From the NCBI GenBank assembly GCA_951640165.1, contig OX621254.1:20868001-20932000 (forward strand): a DNA stretch of 64,000 nt, in the 5' to 3' direction. A program made the position numbers and the translations under genes. The stretch comes from Pseudoips prasinana (lineage: Eukaryota > Arthropoda > Insecta > Lepidoptera > Nolidae). The notes below the pieces were generated by a model, which made no database searches, had not been told where the DNA came from, and saw nothing but the letters and a program-made list of their open reading frames with translations. Shown here one piece after another: positions 1 to 11,564 of this stretch (position 1 is its first letter; each line of letters starts with the position of its first letter).

Positions 1-3000
1 TTGATTTTCGCGGAATTTGGTAGTAACTCTGGAGTATTCGATTTCCATTTTCTAAGGTTAAATCCACCTGATCTTAAGAGACGTATTAAGTCGCACTGTA
101 AGCGTTTTCCGTAATCAAGCTGGTGGCAACCATGCAGGACGTCATCAGAATAAAAACACTCCTTGAGGACCTCTGGCGCGTTGGTATTTCGGTAATTATG
201 CCATTCATCACATGCAAGCTGTTTTAAGGTCATCATAGCAAGAAACGGAGCCGCCCTGCATCAATAGGTTATGGTGGTGAGCTGAAATTCCTTCAGTGGT
301 AGAGAAGGATTTTCACGCCAAATAATTTTTTGTAATGGCTGATCTTCCTTATTTACCCAAATTTGGCGAAACATCTTCTCAAGGTCAGCACAGAAAGCGT
401 AACGGTACTGTCCCCATTTTAAAATTAAAGATAACAAGTCTTGTTGTAAGTTTGGACCTGCTTCCATTAAATCATTTATACTAAGGCCGGTAGACGTCCT
501 TGCTGACGCATTAAAAACCACTCTAAGTGGTGTCGTTGTCGACTCTAATCTTTGGACACAATGGTGTGGCAGATAACACTCCGGTGTCTGGTTACCGGGA
601 GCTAATATCATATGACCTAAAGATATGTATTCATTAATGAACACCTTGTAATCATGAGCTATTTGATGGTTTCTAGCAAATTTTCGTTCTAATTGGCGAA
701 ACTGAGCAATTGCCATTGGTTTTGACGAACCCAACTTCGTTTCAAAATTTAATTTAAGCGGGAGTCTGACGTCATAACGCCCGTCTTCGTTCCGTTTGGT
801 AGTGGTCTTATAGTAGTCAATGCACTGGTTGTCACGAGCTGATAAATTTGATTCTTCTGGTATATCCTCTATTTCCCAAAACCTTTGAATGTCATCGAGT
901 TGGTTCACAACAACATTACAGTGGAAAGTCTTAACATTTCCACTTAATATCCAGCCAAATTGCGTTTGTTGCGCAATCGGCAGCGATTTACCGGATTTTA
1001 TAAAGCCATCTAATATGATAGTTGAATAAACATCAACTCCTAATAAAAGATCAATGTGTCTACTCGTGTAAAACTCTGGGTCGGCCAATTCAATGTTTTC
1101 TATGTATGGCCAATTTGGTTTATCAAATGAATGGTTAGGTAATTTGCCGGTAAGACTATTCATAATGTAAACATCCGTGGTATAATTAAAATCATTATAG
1201 CGAGAAGACAAAGTAACCGTAACGACCCCCTTACAGTTGTTTTCCCGCGCTCCAACTCCGAAAATAACACCCTTGCAGCGCTTTCTGGGTAACCCAAGCC
1301 TTTGAGCGGCATTTTCAGTTATTAACGATGACTGGGACCCGCCATCTATCAAACAACGCATGGTATGAGAACTGCCATCGAACCCTTGGACATTCAAAAC
1401 CGCGGTCGCCAAAAGACTTTCGGCCACGTTTTCATGCGACGTGTGACTTTTTTGCTGAGTCGTTTCCGAGTTCGTAGAAGTTGATGGCCGCGTTTCCGTC
1501 ATGAAGGCATCGTGTAACAAGGAATTATGTTTCTTATCACAATAAAAACATGTTTTGCTTGATCTGCAGTCTTTTCCGTGGTGATTGAATAAACAATTGC
1601 GACATAAATTAAAATTTGCAATAATTTTGCGCTTCGCATCCGGTGTTAAGTTGCGAAACGTTTTGCAATGATACAAAGCATGGTTTTCTTTGCATTGCGG
1701 ACATTTTTGGTTGACCATATTTAATATTTTTGATGATGATGAATTGGCCACCGATTTATTGAAATTATTGTAGCTTTGGTATGGTTTGTGGTTATAGTGG
1801 TTTGTTGGTGGTTTTGGCGCATGTTCTTGTTTACGCCTAAATGCATCTAATGAGGTGAATTTACCTTCTAGGTAATGCAGAAAATCCTTCATGGATGGTA
1901 ATTCTCTGGGATTTTCTAAGGACTCTATATAGTCATTATGGGATACTGCATCAAGTTTTTGTGATAACAGATAAACCAATAATGGGTCCCATGTTTCCGT
2001 GTTTACACCTAGTTTTTGGATGGCATGTAAGCATTCGTTAGTTGTGTCGTGTAACCTTTTAAGCGAATTTGCCGTTTGAATTTGCATAATGGGCAAATTC
2101 AAAAGCGTACTTATATGTGAAGTAAAAATTACTTTTTTATTATTATATCGCTGGTTGAGGATTTCCCAAGATGCTTGGTAGTTTTCTGAAGTAATAGATA
2201 AATGCTGAATAAGCTTTTCCGCCTCGCCTCGGAGTTTACTTTTTAGAAATTGTAGCTTTTGGGCACTAGGTAAGGTTGGGTTATTATGTATTGCCTCCTG
2301 GAAGAGGTCCTTAAATGAGGTCCACTGCTGGTAACTGCCTGAAAAAATTGGTATGTCCATTTTGGGTGTTGTTGTTTCCCTGTGCGACACGGACCACATT
2401 TTACGGTTTATTGCTTTTTTTGTTTGGTTGTATATTTTTTCGTACTCACAAAATTCAGTTTCGTACGATGGGTAGTCGCCATTGAGTTCACTATCGATAT
2501 CCCAATGCAAACTATCGATTACTGACCAGCGTGACTGTAATGTTTTGAGAACATCCTCGAACTCCCATTTGTCGGTCATGGTATCGACATCCACAGTACT
2601 GACAGTTCGAGAAAATGCCTTAAAATTACTACGTTGCTTCCGAATCATCTCGTCAAGCTTACTGTTGATACCTTTAGAAGTGAATGTAGTTGGCATGTTA
2701 AGAGGTGGTACAGTATCCGGGAGTGCTGGCTGGAAAGCTGGTGAAGTGTCTCCGGTTGGTAATTGGAGTGGAGTTGCAGGTCTAAGAAGTGGTGTGGTTG
2801 GTTTAGTAGTTGCTGATTGATAGTCACGGATCGTCTGTCTTGTCTGCGTATAGAAATTTTTGGTGTTTCCGTACTCATCATGTGCAAAGTACGAATGAGA
2901 CTGGTCACCAATTTCGCACAACTGCACATGATTCGCGTGGAATTCTTTCCAATATGAATCTAGGGTTTCTAACCTACGTCTAATGTAATCTGGTGTTTTG

Positions 3001-3053
3001 CGATCACGACCATCCTTCTTGAAATTAACCAGAATTTGGTTCATGCCCGCCAT
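1..3053 (-). pseudogene. BEL/Pao retrotransposon Gag-Pol polyprotein (partial, one nonsense codon)
   Basis: A 930-codon reading frame starts at 3053 and runs leftwards. In order it shows a coiled Gag-like region, a DUF1759-like segment (about residues 215-400), three Cys/His knuckles (about 450-515), an aspartic protease with the motif LIDGGSQSSLI (about 568) and the start of reverse transcriptase (VVFNASA, about 845). This order is typical of the insect BEL/Pao superfamily. A TGA at 261-263 interrupts reverse transcriptase, but the same frame stays open to base 3 and contains YSDDVLHG, the catalytic box that is usually YVDD. RNase H, integrase and the 3' LTR would lie left of the window. With one stop in roughly 1,016 codons the copy is young, but this protein cannot be made at full length without readthrough. 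Confidence 0.9.
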
Positions 3054-3600
3054 AATTTGCTATTGGTTCTCGAATAAAGCCTCCATTGTAGTGGTATTTA
3101 AAATTGGTTAATATAAAAGATCTTACTTGATAGCCTGGTGTTGTCTGCTAATCAATGGACTGGTTACCGTACGTCTACAGCGCTGGATTCAGACAGGAAA
3201 CACTCGAACGAGGAAAGGTCTCACAGGCACTATGCTTTGCACGACACAAACACTCGCGAATGGAACCTTTTTTGCTCGAAGGACCATGTATAGATTAGGG
3301 CGTGGTGATAATAGAAAGTCGTAGGTTAGAGATATGGTAATTATGTTGTATTCACTGAACACTAATCTAAGATGAGGTTGAGATGGTGATGGTGTATGGT
3401 AATATAGGAATAGTAAAGTGACTCGACGTGGTAGCCGACCGAGGTACGATTCACTACTAATGAAATTACATGAATATTATAAGTATGAAACCACGCGCTA
3501 CGGTAAAATGCTGTCGGTGCAAGTGCAACGCACTTAGCCCGTACATCGACCCTTAGCCGGTACAGAGCGCCAAAAATCAATTAATGATTTTCGTTGAATT
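3054..3600 (-). repeat. Probable 5' leader / LTR region of the BEL/Pao element
   Basis: This stretch lies directly upstream of the polyprotein start, where the 5' untranslated leader, primer binding site and 5' LTR should be. I cannot see the matching 3' LTR, which is outside the window, and no primer binding site is convincing, so the LTR limits are not defined. The small open frames here look fortuitous. A short GGTGAT-type repetitive patch lies near 3376-3400. Confidence 0.35.
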
Positions 3601-4140
3601 CGGACATCTATAACAAAAATATATACCTATTTTTATAATCGCAAATTTTCGCAAACACATATTATTATGGAATGAAAATATAATAAACAGAAAATCATTT
3701 AAAACTGCTGTCGCAGCTTTACTTCGCATTACTACATAGTGCATTGCTGATTGAAAAATGAGTATGGACAAAAAAACATTTTTTTTTAATTTTTAATGTT
3801 AATGTTATACCCATATAGATGTATTAATTAATTGATTATAATATTTTAATAAACAGATAATTACCTCTGTTTACGTAGTCCATAGCTTACATTCACTTAA
3901 AATCGCACAAAACACAGAGACACAAGGATACCCGTTAACGTACACGGAGACACTGATCGAGCAGCCGACTACCACAACCGGTTTCAGCTAGTTTTGACCA
4001 TTGTTAGAAAAGGATCGCGGCACCTGTTTCTTTTGAATTATCAGGTAGAGTGCGTATTTAACAGTGTATTACAAGGGTGGAAACGCTGTTTTTAAGTATT
4101 TGATATTTTTATTTTTGTCCTCTCAGATTGGTCAAATCGT
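3601..4140. other. No recognisable feature (AT-rich spacer)
   Basis: AT-rich sequence with poly-T runs near 3780. I see no coding potential, inverted repeat or known repeat motif. Confidence 0.5.
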
Positions 4141-4318
4141 ATACAGTGATGTCGGTCGTACTTTCAGCTTTTAGCACTAAAGAGTATTTGCTTAGCGTTT
4201 GTGGAGTATGAGAAAGTCTGTGATTCGATCGAAACCTGGGCCGTGCTGTGGTCTTTCCAAAGGTGCCAAATCGACTACGTGGACGCCGTTCGGCTGATAT
4301 GATGAAGTACGTATAAGC
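4141..4318 (+). mobile_element. RTE-type LINE 3'-end fragment, chimeric unit copy 1
   Basis: Shares a near-identical block with 6556-6785 and 15470-15600. The longest copy translates to a short reverse-transcriptase segment of the form LAFVEYEKVFDSIETWAVL, followed by the lepidopteran LINE tail. This copy has an internal deletion in the tail but still ends in the ctgatatgatg block. Only the extreme 3' end of a LINE is present. Confidence 0.6.
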
Positions 4319-4640
4319 TAGTCACATTATTCTCATACATTATCGGCGAGGATAAGTGGGCCCACATCGGCAATTTCTAATTTGAATACCATGCCTTCCC
4401 AATCCTGAGTATATTCCATGTATGTCCCGCAGTAACCGGCGGAACCTAGCAGCGTCCGCAGGCAGGCTTTTAAGAATATTTTGCCGGTGCATGTATTCGC
4501 CCATGTACCACTTTAACCGCCACTGACTCCCACATGTGCGACATTGGCGTTTAAATTCCAGCCATTGCCGCTCTATCGTATTTGTGTATACAGTGCACCT
4601 AACATTATTTGAGCCTGGTACTCGGTACCCAAGGCTGGGA
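4319..4640 (-). mobile_element. Merlin (ISXO2/IS1595-like) transposon fragment, copy 1
   Basis: On the minus strand the sequence encodes the C-terminal end of an ISXO2-like transposase (a TNTIERQWLEFK block followed by YMGEYMHRQNIL), as expected for insect Merlin elements. It matches 7040-7400 and 15615-15910 base for base over long runs. At about 4637 the homology stops and a MADF fragment begins, so this copy lacks the catalytic N-terminal half. Confidence 0.6.
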
Positions 4641-4670
4641 CAGTCGCTGCTGTAAAGGACTTCGGCAAAT

Positions 4671-4802
4671 CCCGAGTTTCAATCCTATTTCCATCCATAT
4701 TTTATCTGGTACCTTTCTATTACTGTACTCCGGCTTGGTATAATCGTAAAGGGCTGGATATTGTTCCACTAACTGTACATTAAAATCAATATCATCACGC
4801 AT
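4671..4802 (-). pseudogene. MADF-domain gene fragment
   Basis: Starting at 4802, the first 44 codons read like the N-terminus of a MADF DNA-binding domain (LVEQYPALYDY then KIWMEIG). The reading frame then enters Merlin sequence and ends at 4605. MADF proteins act as Myb-related DNA-binding partners in insect transposons and host transcription factors. Because a GC-rich inverted-repeat stretch lies directly upstream, I infer a transposon accessory gene rather than a host gene. Confidence 0.55.
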
Positions 4803-5050
4803 TTTTGGGTTGGTAAATACTGAGCATACCGTATCACAAGCGACGTGCTCCTTGCGTGACTCACGAGAACCGACTGCTAGCGACGCGGCGCAGGTAACGA
4901 AACGGCGTGTCTGCGCTGCGTCGCTTCAGTATAATTCAAAAACGTCGCCTGCATACATTTTGTATAAAATCGTTTTGAAGCGGCGCACGCCTGCGCCACG
5001 CCTGTTCCACGCCTGCTGCCTTACGTCGCTTGTGTATGTTGTGTGACCCG
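4803..5050. repeat. GC-rich inverted-repeat region upstream of the MADF fragment
   Basis: CpG-rich island in AT-rich surroundings. The 12-mer cacaagcgacgt near 4836 recurs inverted near 5024, and ggcgcaggcgtg-like motifs repeat between them. The arrangement resembles the terminal region of a PIF/Harbinger-type element, whose MADF gene typically starts just inside the terminus. The 78-codon open frame across it is probably not a gene. Confidence 0.4.
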
Positions 5051-5255
5051 AGTCTTATAAAAGTAAAATCCAAGTTATTTTATGCTCAACTAGGGTTAAT
5101 TAGGGTTCAAATAAAACATTTATTTACTATGAAAAAATAAACCATATTTATTATAGATATAAATATAGGTACACATACGTGTACCTCGGGTTTGTACTAT
5201 GTAATCACGTCTTGTTTAACTTATTTTTGGGTGTGAAACATCTCAAAACAATTGT

Positions 5256-5860
5256 TCACTGTAACGCACAGGTAAACTTGGCATTATGTACAAATGGTGC
5301 GGCTTCGTGAGGAACAGTATGGATGACCGCATTTTGATGCATTCTTGTCGTCCATGAAGCCCGGGAGATGGCCGACGCCATCCAGCCGAACCTCAGGTTT
5401 CGGGAGGGCGACGACTGCTCGATGTTTCTTTTTAGGTGGTTCTTCCTCCTGACATTTAGAAAATGTTTGCTGCTCAACTTCTCCCCTGCTTTTGTGCTGG
5501 GCCTGGATGTGAAATCAGCGTCAACTCTTCCTCCAGCAAATATCACCAAAGCTGTGGCTATATTTAGGCTGTACTGTAGTAGCCCGAGCTTGTCTTTGGA
5601 TACAACGCCCTCTTGATTGCAGCAGCGGACGTACAATATCCAGCTGTTAACTACTATGGCTAGATCCACAAATTGACTGAAAGCTCTAACGGGCCACTTA
5701 CTTGTGCGCATACTGCTTCGGTAGCAGGCTATAAGCCTGTCACAAAGATCAATGCCTCCCATGCGTAGGTGTTGTAGTTTTTGACTACAGAAGGTTGTGG
5801 TACATCTATCTTCCTGTTTTCAGTTTTGCTCCAACGCTTGCATGTAGTCATTAGGGCGCT
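5256..5860 (-). pseudogene. piggyBac-type transposase, C-terminal remnant
   Basis: The frame starting at 5762 reads MGGIDLCDRLIACYR then KWPVRAFSQFVDLAIVVNSW, the hallmark of the C-terminal catalytic part of piggyBac (DDE_Tnp_1_7) transposases. Upstream to about 5860, in another frame, lies KIDVPQPSVVKNYNTYAW, which normally joins directly to MGGID, so a one-base frameshift at about 5763 separates them. The N-terminal catalytic part is missing. Inactive fragment. Confidence 0.8.
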
Positions 5861-6555
5861 TCTGTACCTTGAAAGCAAAACATGACTTTTCGTCTAAAAT
5901 ACATTATTTTTAAATATTTAATACCAATATTAGAAAACATCATTTCATGCACTCATTTAAACAAAAAAATCAACAATATTTCAAGTAGGTACTATAATTT
6001 TTACTTGTTTTTCAAAACTTCCGTGCGGTTGTCGTAAAATAAACGGTGCACTTTTGAATTCAATTAAAATCTTCCTTCACTTCTGGCGCTTGCTATGCTT
6101 TTTCAACATTTTTTTTTTATTATGAACTAATATCATTAGTAAACACGCAAATAGTGTCGGAAGCTGCTAATAGATGTCGCTTGTATTCAATAAATGAGAT
6201 TTAATTAGGTACACACTCATGTGTACCCCAGGTCTGAAGAGGCTATGGAGCGAGGACTTTCGTCAAAATTTTTTGTTTGTTTTTTACATAATTACCCAAT
6301 TTTATTGCAGCATCGGGTTGACCTTTACCCTAGCAACCATTTAGATCCTAAGTCGCATGGTCCAATGACGTACCGTTTCCGTGTTAGGGATGTTTGAATT
6401 TTATTTCTTTTTTACAAAACTATATTTACAAAAGAGTAGCTCGGAGGAAAATCTTTTCTGGGAAGAAATTGTTACTCTAGTCGTAAACCATGAGATAACG
6501 TCAAAAAACCCGTGAAAATTAAAGCAAAACATAATTCATACAAATTTTGTTTCAA
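5861..6555. other. No recognisable feature
   Basis: AT-rich sequence with no open frame that resembles a protein family, and no TIR or tandem repeat that I could find. Confidence 0.5.
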
Positions 6556-6785
6556 GTGTCTGTCGATTTTTCAGCTTTTAGCACCAAAGAGTATAACCAG
6601 CCACTTTGCTTAGCGTTTGTGGAGTATGAGAAAGTCTTTGATTCGATCGAAACCTGGGCCGTGCTGAGGTCTTTCCAAAAGTGCCAAATAGACTACCGGT
6701 ATAACCCTTGGGAGAGGCCTTTGTCCAGCTGTGGACGTCTTTCGTCTGATATGATGTAGTATGTACATATGTATGAGCTAGTCAC
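6556..6785 (+). mobile_element. RTE-type LINE 3'-end fragment, chimeric unit copy 2
   Basis: Longest of the three copies. The frame 6547-6759 encodes a reverse-transcriptase scrap (LCLAFVEYEKVFDSIETWAV) and ends in the moth-type tail gtccagctgtggacgtctt plus ctgatatgatg. The upstream reverse transcriptase and endonuclease are absent. Confidence 0.65.
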
Positions 6786-6787
6786 AT

Positions 6788-7055
6788 GACGGGCCTGTTG
6801 GCGTGGTTGGCAAATGCTTGCTTGTCACGCCGGAGGTCGTGGGTTCGATTCCCACCCAGGACAGATATTTGTGTGCATGAACATGTCTGTTTGTCCTGAG
6901 TCTGGATGTAATTATCTATATGAGTATGTATTTACAAAAGAAAAGTAGTATATGTAGTATATCAGTTATCTGATTTCCATAGTACAAGTTCTGCTTAGTT
7001 TGGAATCAGATGGCCGTGTGTAAAAAATGTCCCAGGATATTATTATTATATTATT
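6788..7055 (+). mobile_element. tRNA-derived SINE
   Basis: Begins with a tRNA-like head carrying an A-box-like tggcgtggttgg and a perfect B box (ggttcgattcc near 6842), followed by an unrelated body and an (ATT)n tail. It is inserted in the LINE-Merlin unit: copies 1 and 3 read straight through this point (gtcacattattct), which dates the SINE after the unit was formed. RNA polymerase III transcription would be expected from the internal boxes. Confidence 0.75.
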
Positions 7056-7610
7056 ATTCTCATACATTATCGGCGAGGACAAGTGAGCCCACATCGGAAA
7101 TTTCTAATTTGAATACCATGCCTTCCTAATCCTGAGTATATTCTATGTATGTCACGCAGTAACTGGCGGAACCTAGCAGCGTCCGCGGGCAGGCTTTTAA
7201 GAATATTTTGCCGGTATATGTATACGCCCAAGTACCACTTTAACCGCCGCTGACTCGTACATGTGCGACATAGGCGTTTTTAATTCCAGCCATTGCCGCT
7301 CCATCGTATTTGTGTGTACAGTGCACCTAAAATTTTTTGAGCCTGGTACTGGGTACCCTAGGCTGGCATCTACAGGGATATTGACAGTCCCTGCTGTAAA
7401 TTGTCAGCTGTGGTTGACACTAGAATGTCCAGGCAAATCCAGCCTCAAGTGCACGCCTATGTATGACCGGTGCTGGTCAGATATAATGTAGGAGCCAGGT
7501 CTTACATTATGTTGTATTATGGAATCTAATGTGGGCTTATTTTTATCCGGTATTAGCGCCACGTGATTTTTTTTGTGAGTGGGCTCATGCATCCAAATGA
7601 TCATGTTTGC
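7056..7610 (-). mobile_element. Merlin (ISXO2-like) transposon, copy 2, left part
   Basis: The minus-strand frame 7404-7604 reads IWMHEPTHKKNHVALIP then SYIISDQHRSYIGV, a classic ISXO2/IS1595 transposase core. The C-terminal part lies at 7090-7400 with breaks. The element is interrupted after 7610 by the 6.66-kb insertion and resumes at 14267. Confidence 0.7.
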
Positions 7611-7905
7611 ATGTGTTTCTATCTAGCGGGGCCCCTTTAGCTAGAGCGATGAAAGTAATGAGAGCGGTTAGCTTGTTCAATGTACCTACCAAATATAATG
7701 AAGTGGTCCAATGTACCTCCGTTGTATCCACAGAAATGACCTCTGAAGTCGATTTCCATCCAGCGGGGCCCTCCGTCGATATCACGCCGAGATACCTAAA
7801 AATGGTGTCAGACGAAACTTGGCCCAATGTACCTTCCTATTCATGTATTTGTTCTTAAAAATGTACGATGGTATACCAGAAATTAAATATCAAAGTTTTG
7901 TCTAG
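7611..7905. repeat. Left TIR of the Mutator-like element
   Basis: 295 bp, mirrored by 13972-14266 (position sums of 21877). Contains two copies of a cagcggggccc/tagcggggccc motif, near 7625 and 7761. Open frames translated here are identical in both TIRs and are repeat sequence, not genes. Confidence 0.85.
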
Positions 7906-8190
7906 TCTAATAGTCTGTTCGTGGTACACGGGGCAACCACAAAAGTATGGTCAGCAAATCAAAAATCAATCATTATTTTGTATATCTGTAGTAATGGTAT
8001 GTAAATAGAAAAACTGTTTTTTTATTAGGAACATAACTTATTTATTATTTCGGAACATGTTGTGTAATATCAGAAAGAAAGAAAATAAAATCACAATAAA
8101 AAAAAACATAATCAACAAATTACATTATAATAATTAATCAATGTAACTAACTGTAATTATTGCAATTATATAAATTATATGTTACATCAA
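7906..8190. other. Downstream region of the Mutator-like transposase gene
   Basis: AT-rich 3' flank between the left TIR and the gene end, with TATA- and AATAAA-like words that could serve polyadenylation. No other feature seen. Confidence 0.4.
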
Positions 8191-11100
8191 CTATTGCCTC
8201 ACATATATTAAACAATGCGCTAAGATTTTCCGTTTATCATTATTTACTTTAACAGTTGAATTTAAATCATCAAAAGATTCCCATTTGCCATTTTTTCTTC
8301 GTAAACAATGAGCTTTGTAGTGGCCTATACCACTAGGACAATATTCAATCACAGATGTCAATTTATAGGACTCCTTTTGACTCAAAAACAACATGTTAGG
8401 AACTTCCGACAAATATATTTTATTGATACCATTAATATCAAGTGCTATGATATTATTTAATGTTTATGATAGTCTACGAACACCAGCCTTCATAAGTAAT
8501 TCCATCATTTTCTTAAATGAAGCTCATTTAAGAAAGTCATGCCACGCTCTTGTAACATTTTTAAGTTAATAGGCAAAAGAGGAACTTTTCTCCTTAACTT
8601 ATCAGCAGCACAATCTACTTCTGTACAAACTTTTTCCGAAACTGCACTATGAAAATATTCGTAAATAACCTTTTCAAAAATATAAGCCACATTGGTTTGG
8701 CAATCAATAGTCATATTAGTTAAATTTATTTCAAATATTGGACTTAAAATATTAGACCGAAGATCGTAAATTTTAGAATCTGTATCATTTTGAGCGAGAG
8801 ATTGTATCAATTGCAAAAATCATTGTCAATTTGTGAGTAGCTCGATTTTACAAAAGCGTAATCTACAAAAGCGACTGCAAAAGACTGTGTTGTAGCATCA
8901 AAAGCACAAGTGTTTATAATATGTACAAGATTATCATTTTTATTTATGATGTTACCGTTTTCAAGCAAATAAACCTTTTTATTAACTGTCCGTGCATTTG
9001 GTGTGCTCTGTTTAAAATTAGTTTTATTTTTATTTATTAAACCGCGCCAATTCTCATAATTTTCATCTGAAAACGGGTTGCATTGGATGGACTGTTTTCT
9101 CTTCCGCGTTTCCTTTTTGACACCTTTGTCCCGAGAATCGTGTTGTATAAGATTACTTAGCGCCACTTCTAAACACCCAGATAAAAAATCAAAATGTTTA
9201 ATAATAAAATCGTCTACACGTAATCGTTTTTAGTTCCTCAGCAAAAGGGTCTTTATATCTTTAAATTGATTCTCGACATTGCTGCTACTTGGTCTAAAGT
9301 TGTTATTTTCAAATAACAGGCACATGACATTAGAAAATAATGGCAATCTTGACAGAATACGCGTAATGACATCAAGCAAACCAGGCTGGTGATATTGATT
9401 AATCTTGTCACCCAACAATTGTTCATCCCCTAATAAAAGCAATAATGTCTGTCATCCAAGTGGGAAAATATACCTTTTTATTATCTATTTTAGAATTAAA
9501 TATACTTTTGATTTGGATAAATCCCACAGCTTCAGTGCTTTGAATGATGTTTTCAATAATTGGAGATCCATTAAATACATTTAACTTCATTTTATATTGT
9601 AATTTTTTTTATTTTTTTAACCGATTTATTGATTCAGAGCATGGAGTGATTGCACCATTTGGTGTATTGCCGCCATATTTATGCATAGCCACAACTATAA
9701 GGTCAAGAATAATAATTTTCACCACATTATAATTGAGACACCCTTTGATGAGTTTAATGCTATCAATGTTAAACTTTTTGACTGTGTAGGGAACATCATC
9801 AAAACACGAAAGCTTACTCAATGCATGTATGAAATGGGATGTGCCCAATCTTACGAATCAGGATGGTAAATTATCAACACTCTCCTCTAATGCCTTAAAA
9901 CACTTTTCCACATATTCTTTTGTCGAAGACAATTTTGTAAAGACTTTTACAATGGCACTGGTAAGTGCCCCTGAATCGTCTGAGATAATTTCATTCGGTA
10001 GACGCATAGAGTCTATCCACGATTCAAGCCACCGAGCTATACTTTCTGTTGTATGAATTTCTGACAACATTTGAACAACAGGGACACTGATATAATTTTC
10101 TGAATACACGATTCCAGTATACAAAAAAAAATGTTTAGAACAATCGGGACCTATAAAGTAATCATCTGTTTCATCACTGTGACTTATATTTTTACACAAC
10201 GAGCCAGTGGAATCGATGCAAAGACAGATACTTTGTTTTTGTTGAAGCTTTTTATAATACATGATTTGTGATTGAGACCAATAATGTAGGAAAAACGGCC
10301 TGGCTGATATCTGTTGAGTAAATGTACAGTATGGTGACATAGTAGATAATTTACAAAGACTTAACACTGGATTTCTGTGTAGTACATTTTCTTGGTGAAT
10401 TTGATATTTTATTTGCGACAAATGCTTTAAAGTTGGACGATGAGGTGGTTCTGTTGCCACGTTTTTTTCTTTGAGTAATTCCTTCTCTGGTATCAATACA
10501 TTCGCTATTTCATTTCGTCCTACTAAAGCTGATTTTTTATTAAGTTCTTTGGCTAATTGAGTCCTAGTATAAGACGTCATTCTATTTTTTGATTTGGGGT
10601 TATGCAGATGAGACCAGAAACCTGTAATCTTGCAGTCAATTTTAACATCACTATTTGTGTCCAGATTCGGTGTTATAGACACCATTAAACGCGCTGAGCA
10701 TTGATTACAATAACCAACACATTTTACAGATCCTTCTTTAAATACTTGGTGTGATTTCATGCACCAGGTACATGGAAGGTTAGTGTCTAGTGATAATATA
10801 CCGGTCCATTTTCGCTTAGGCAGTTTTACTCGTTTTTGAAATACTAAGTTAGGTTTCTTAGGATCATTTCTACGAGTATAAAATATTTGTGGCATTCAAT
10901 TCTTCACCATTTCTGCAAATCTAATGTAAAACTATAATGTTTTGTCTGACACTCATCATCAGTCAGATTCCCCTCGGAATCATAGTCTTCGTTACTCGAT
11001 TCTGGTCGATCACTTTCGCTGCTAGCTTTATTCTTAGCAGACTGAAAAAAGTAATTATGATTTCGTTTTATAGATAAGTAAATGGCCTTGACAGTCATTT

Positions 11101-11331
11101 TTTCATTTGATCCTTTTCTAATATTTTTATAAGCTTCATGTCCAAGAGATGGCAAATGAACTAAAAAGTGAATGCAATGATTAACAATAATCAGTAATTA
11201 TTTTAGACTAGAAATTAGGTCATACTAAATTTATATAATCTTAAAAGCTTACCAACATCCATTAACAGGTCTTGGTACTTTTGAATAACTAGTTTCTGTT
11301 GTAAAACACTAAGTGCACTGATTTTCCCCAT
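8191..11331 (-). pseudogene. Transposase-like gene with C-terminal USP-like protease domain (decayed)
   Basis: I reconstruct exon 1 at 11253-11331 (ATG at 11331), a 92-bp GT-AG intron (11161-11252) and exon 2 from 11160 leftwards. Exon 2 holds an acidic linker, a frameshift near 10900, then a 345-codon stretch with a CxxC...CxxC zinc motif (CTWCMKSHQ, then CNQC), a possible first catalytic Asp in CIDSTGSL and a second in IISDDSGALTSAI. A TGA near 9855 is followed in the same frame by FVRLGTSHFIHALSKL, an arthropod transposase signature. The end (8191-8930) has NTCAFDATTQ and GHYKAHC...WESFDDL, spaced like the Cys and His boxes of ubiquitin-specific proteases. Several stops and frameshifts make it inactive. 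The transposase superfamily is not certain. Confidence 0.6.
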
Positions 11332-11564
11332 TATAGTTTATTATTAGCAAACCGCAACATTTATTTACATTGATATCCCAGTGTTCTATTTCCTAATGAC
11401 AATCACGCAATAGCAACAGTTTTATCAAACCTACCCTCATTGCGGAAAATATTTTTTTTGTTGATCGTACCTTACCAATCGCGTACTACCTACTACATTA
11501 CTTTCTATATACTTACCAGGTTACTTTTAGCTCGCCTTTTTAAGTTATGTGTGTAAAGACTGAA
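11332..11564. other. Upstream region of the Mutator-like transposase gene
   Basis: Between the inferred transposase start and the nested LINE. It should include the promoter of the minus-strand gene, but no clear promoter element stands out. Confidence 0.35.

Noticed and set aside
6835..6860. tRNA gene signal (B box)
   Set aside because: The head does not fold into a complete tRNA, and a SINE body with an ATT tail follows. The same applies near 16471 and 58430.
7607..7858. 83-codon open frame, repeated as an 81-codon frame at 14019-14264
   Set aside because: The two are the inverted TIRs of the Mutator-like element. Identical translation follows from repeat identity, not coding constraint.
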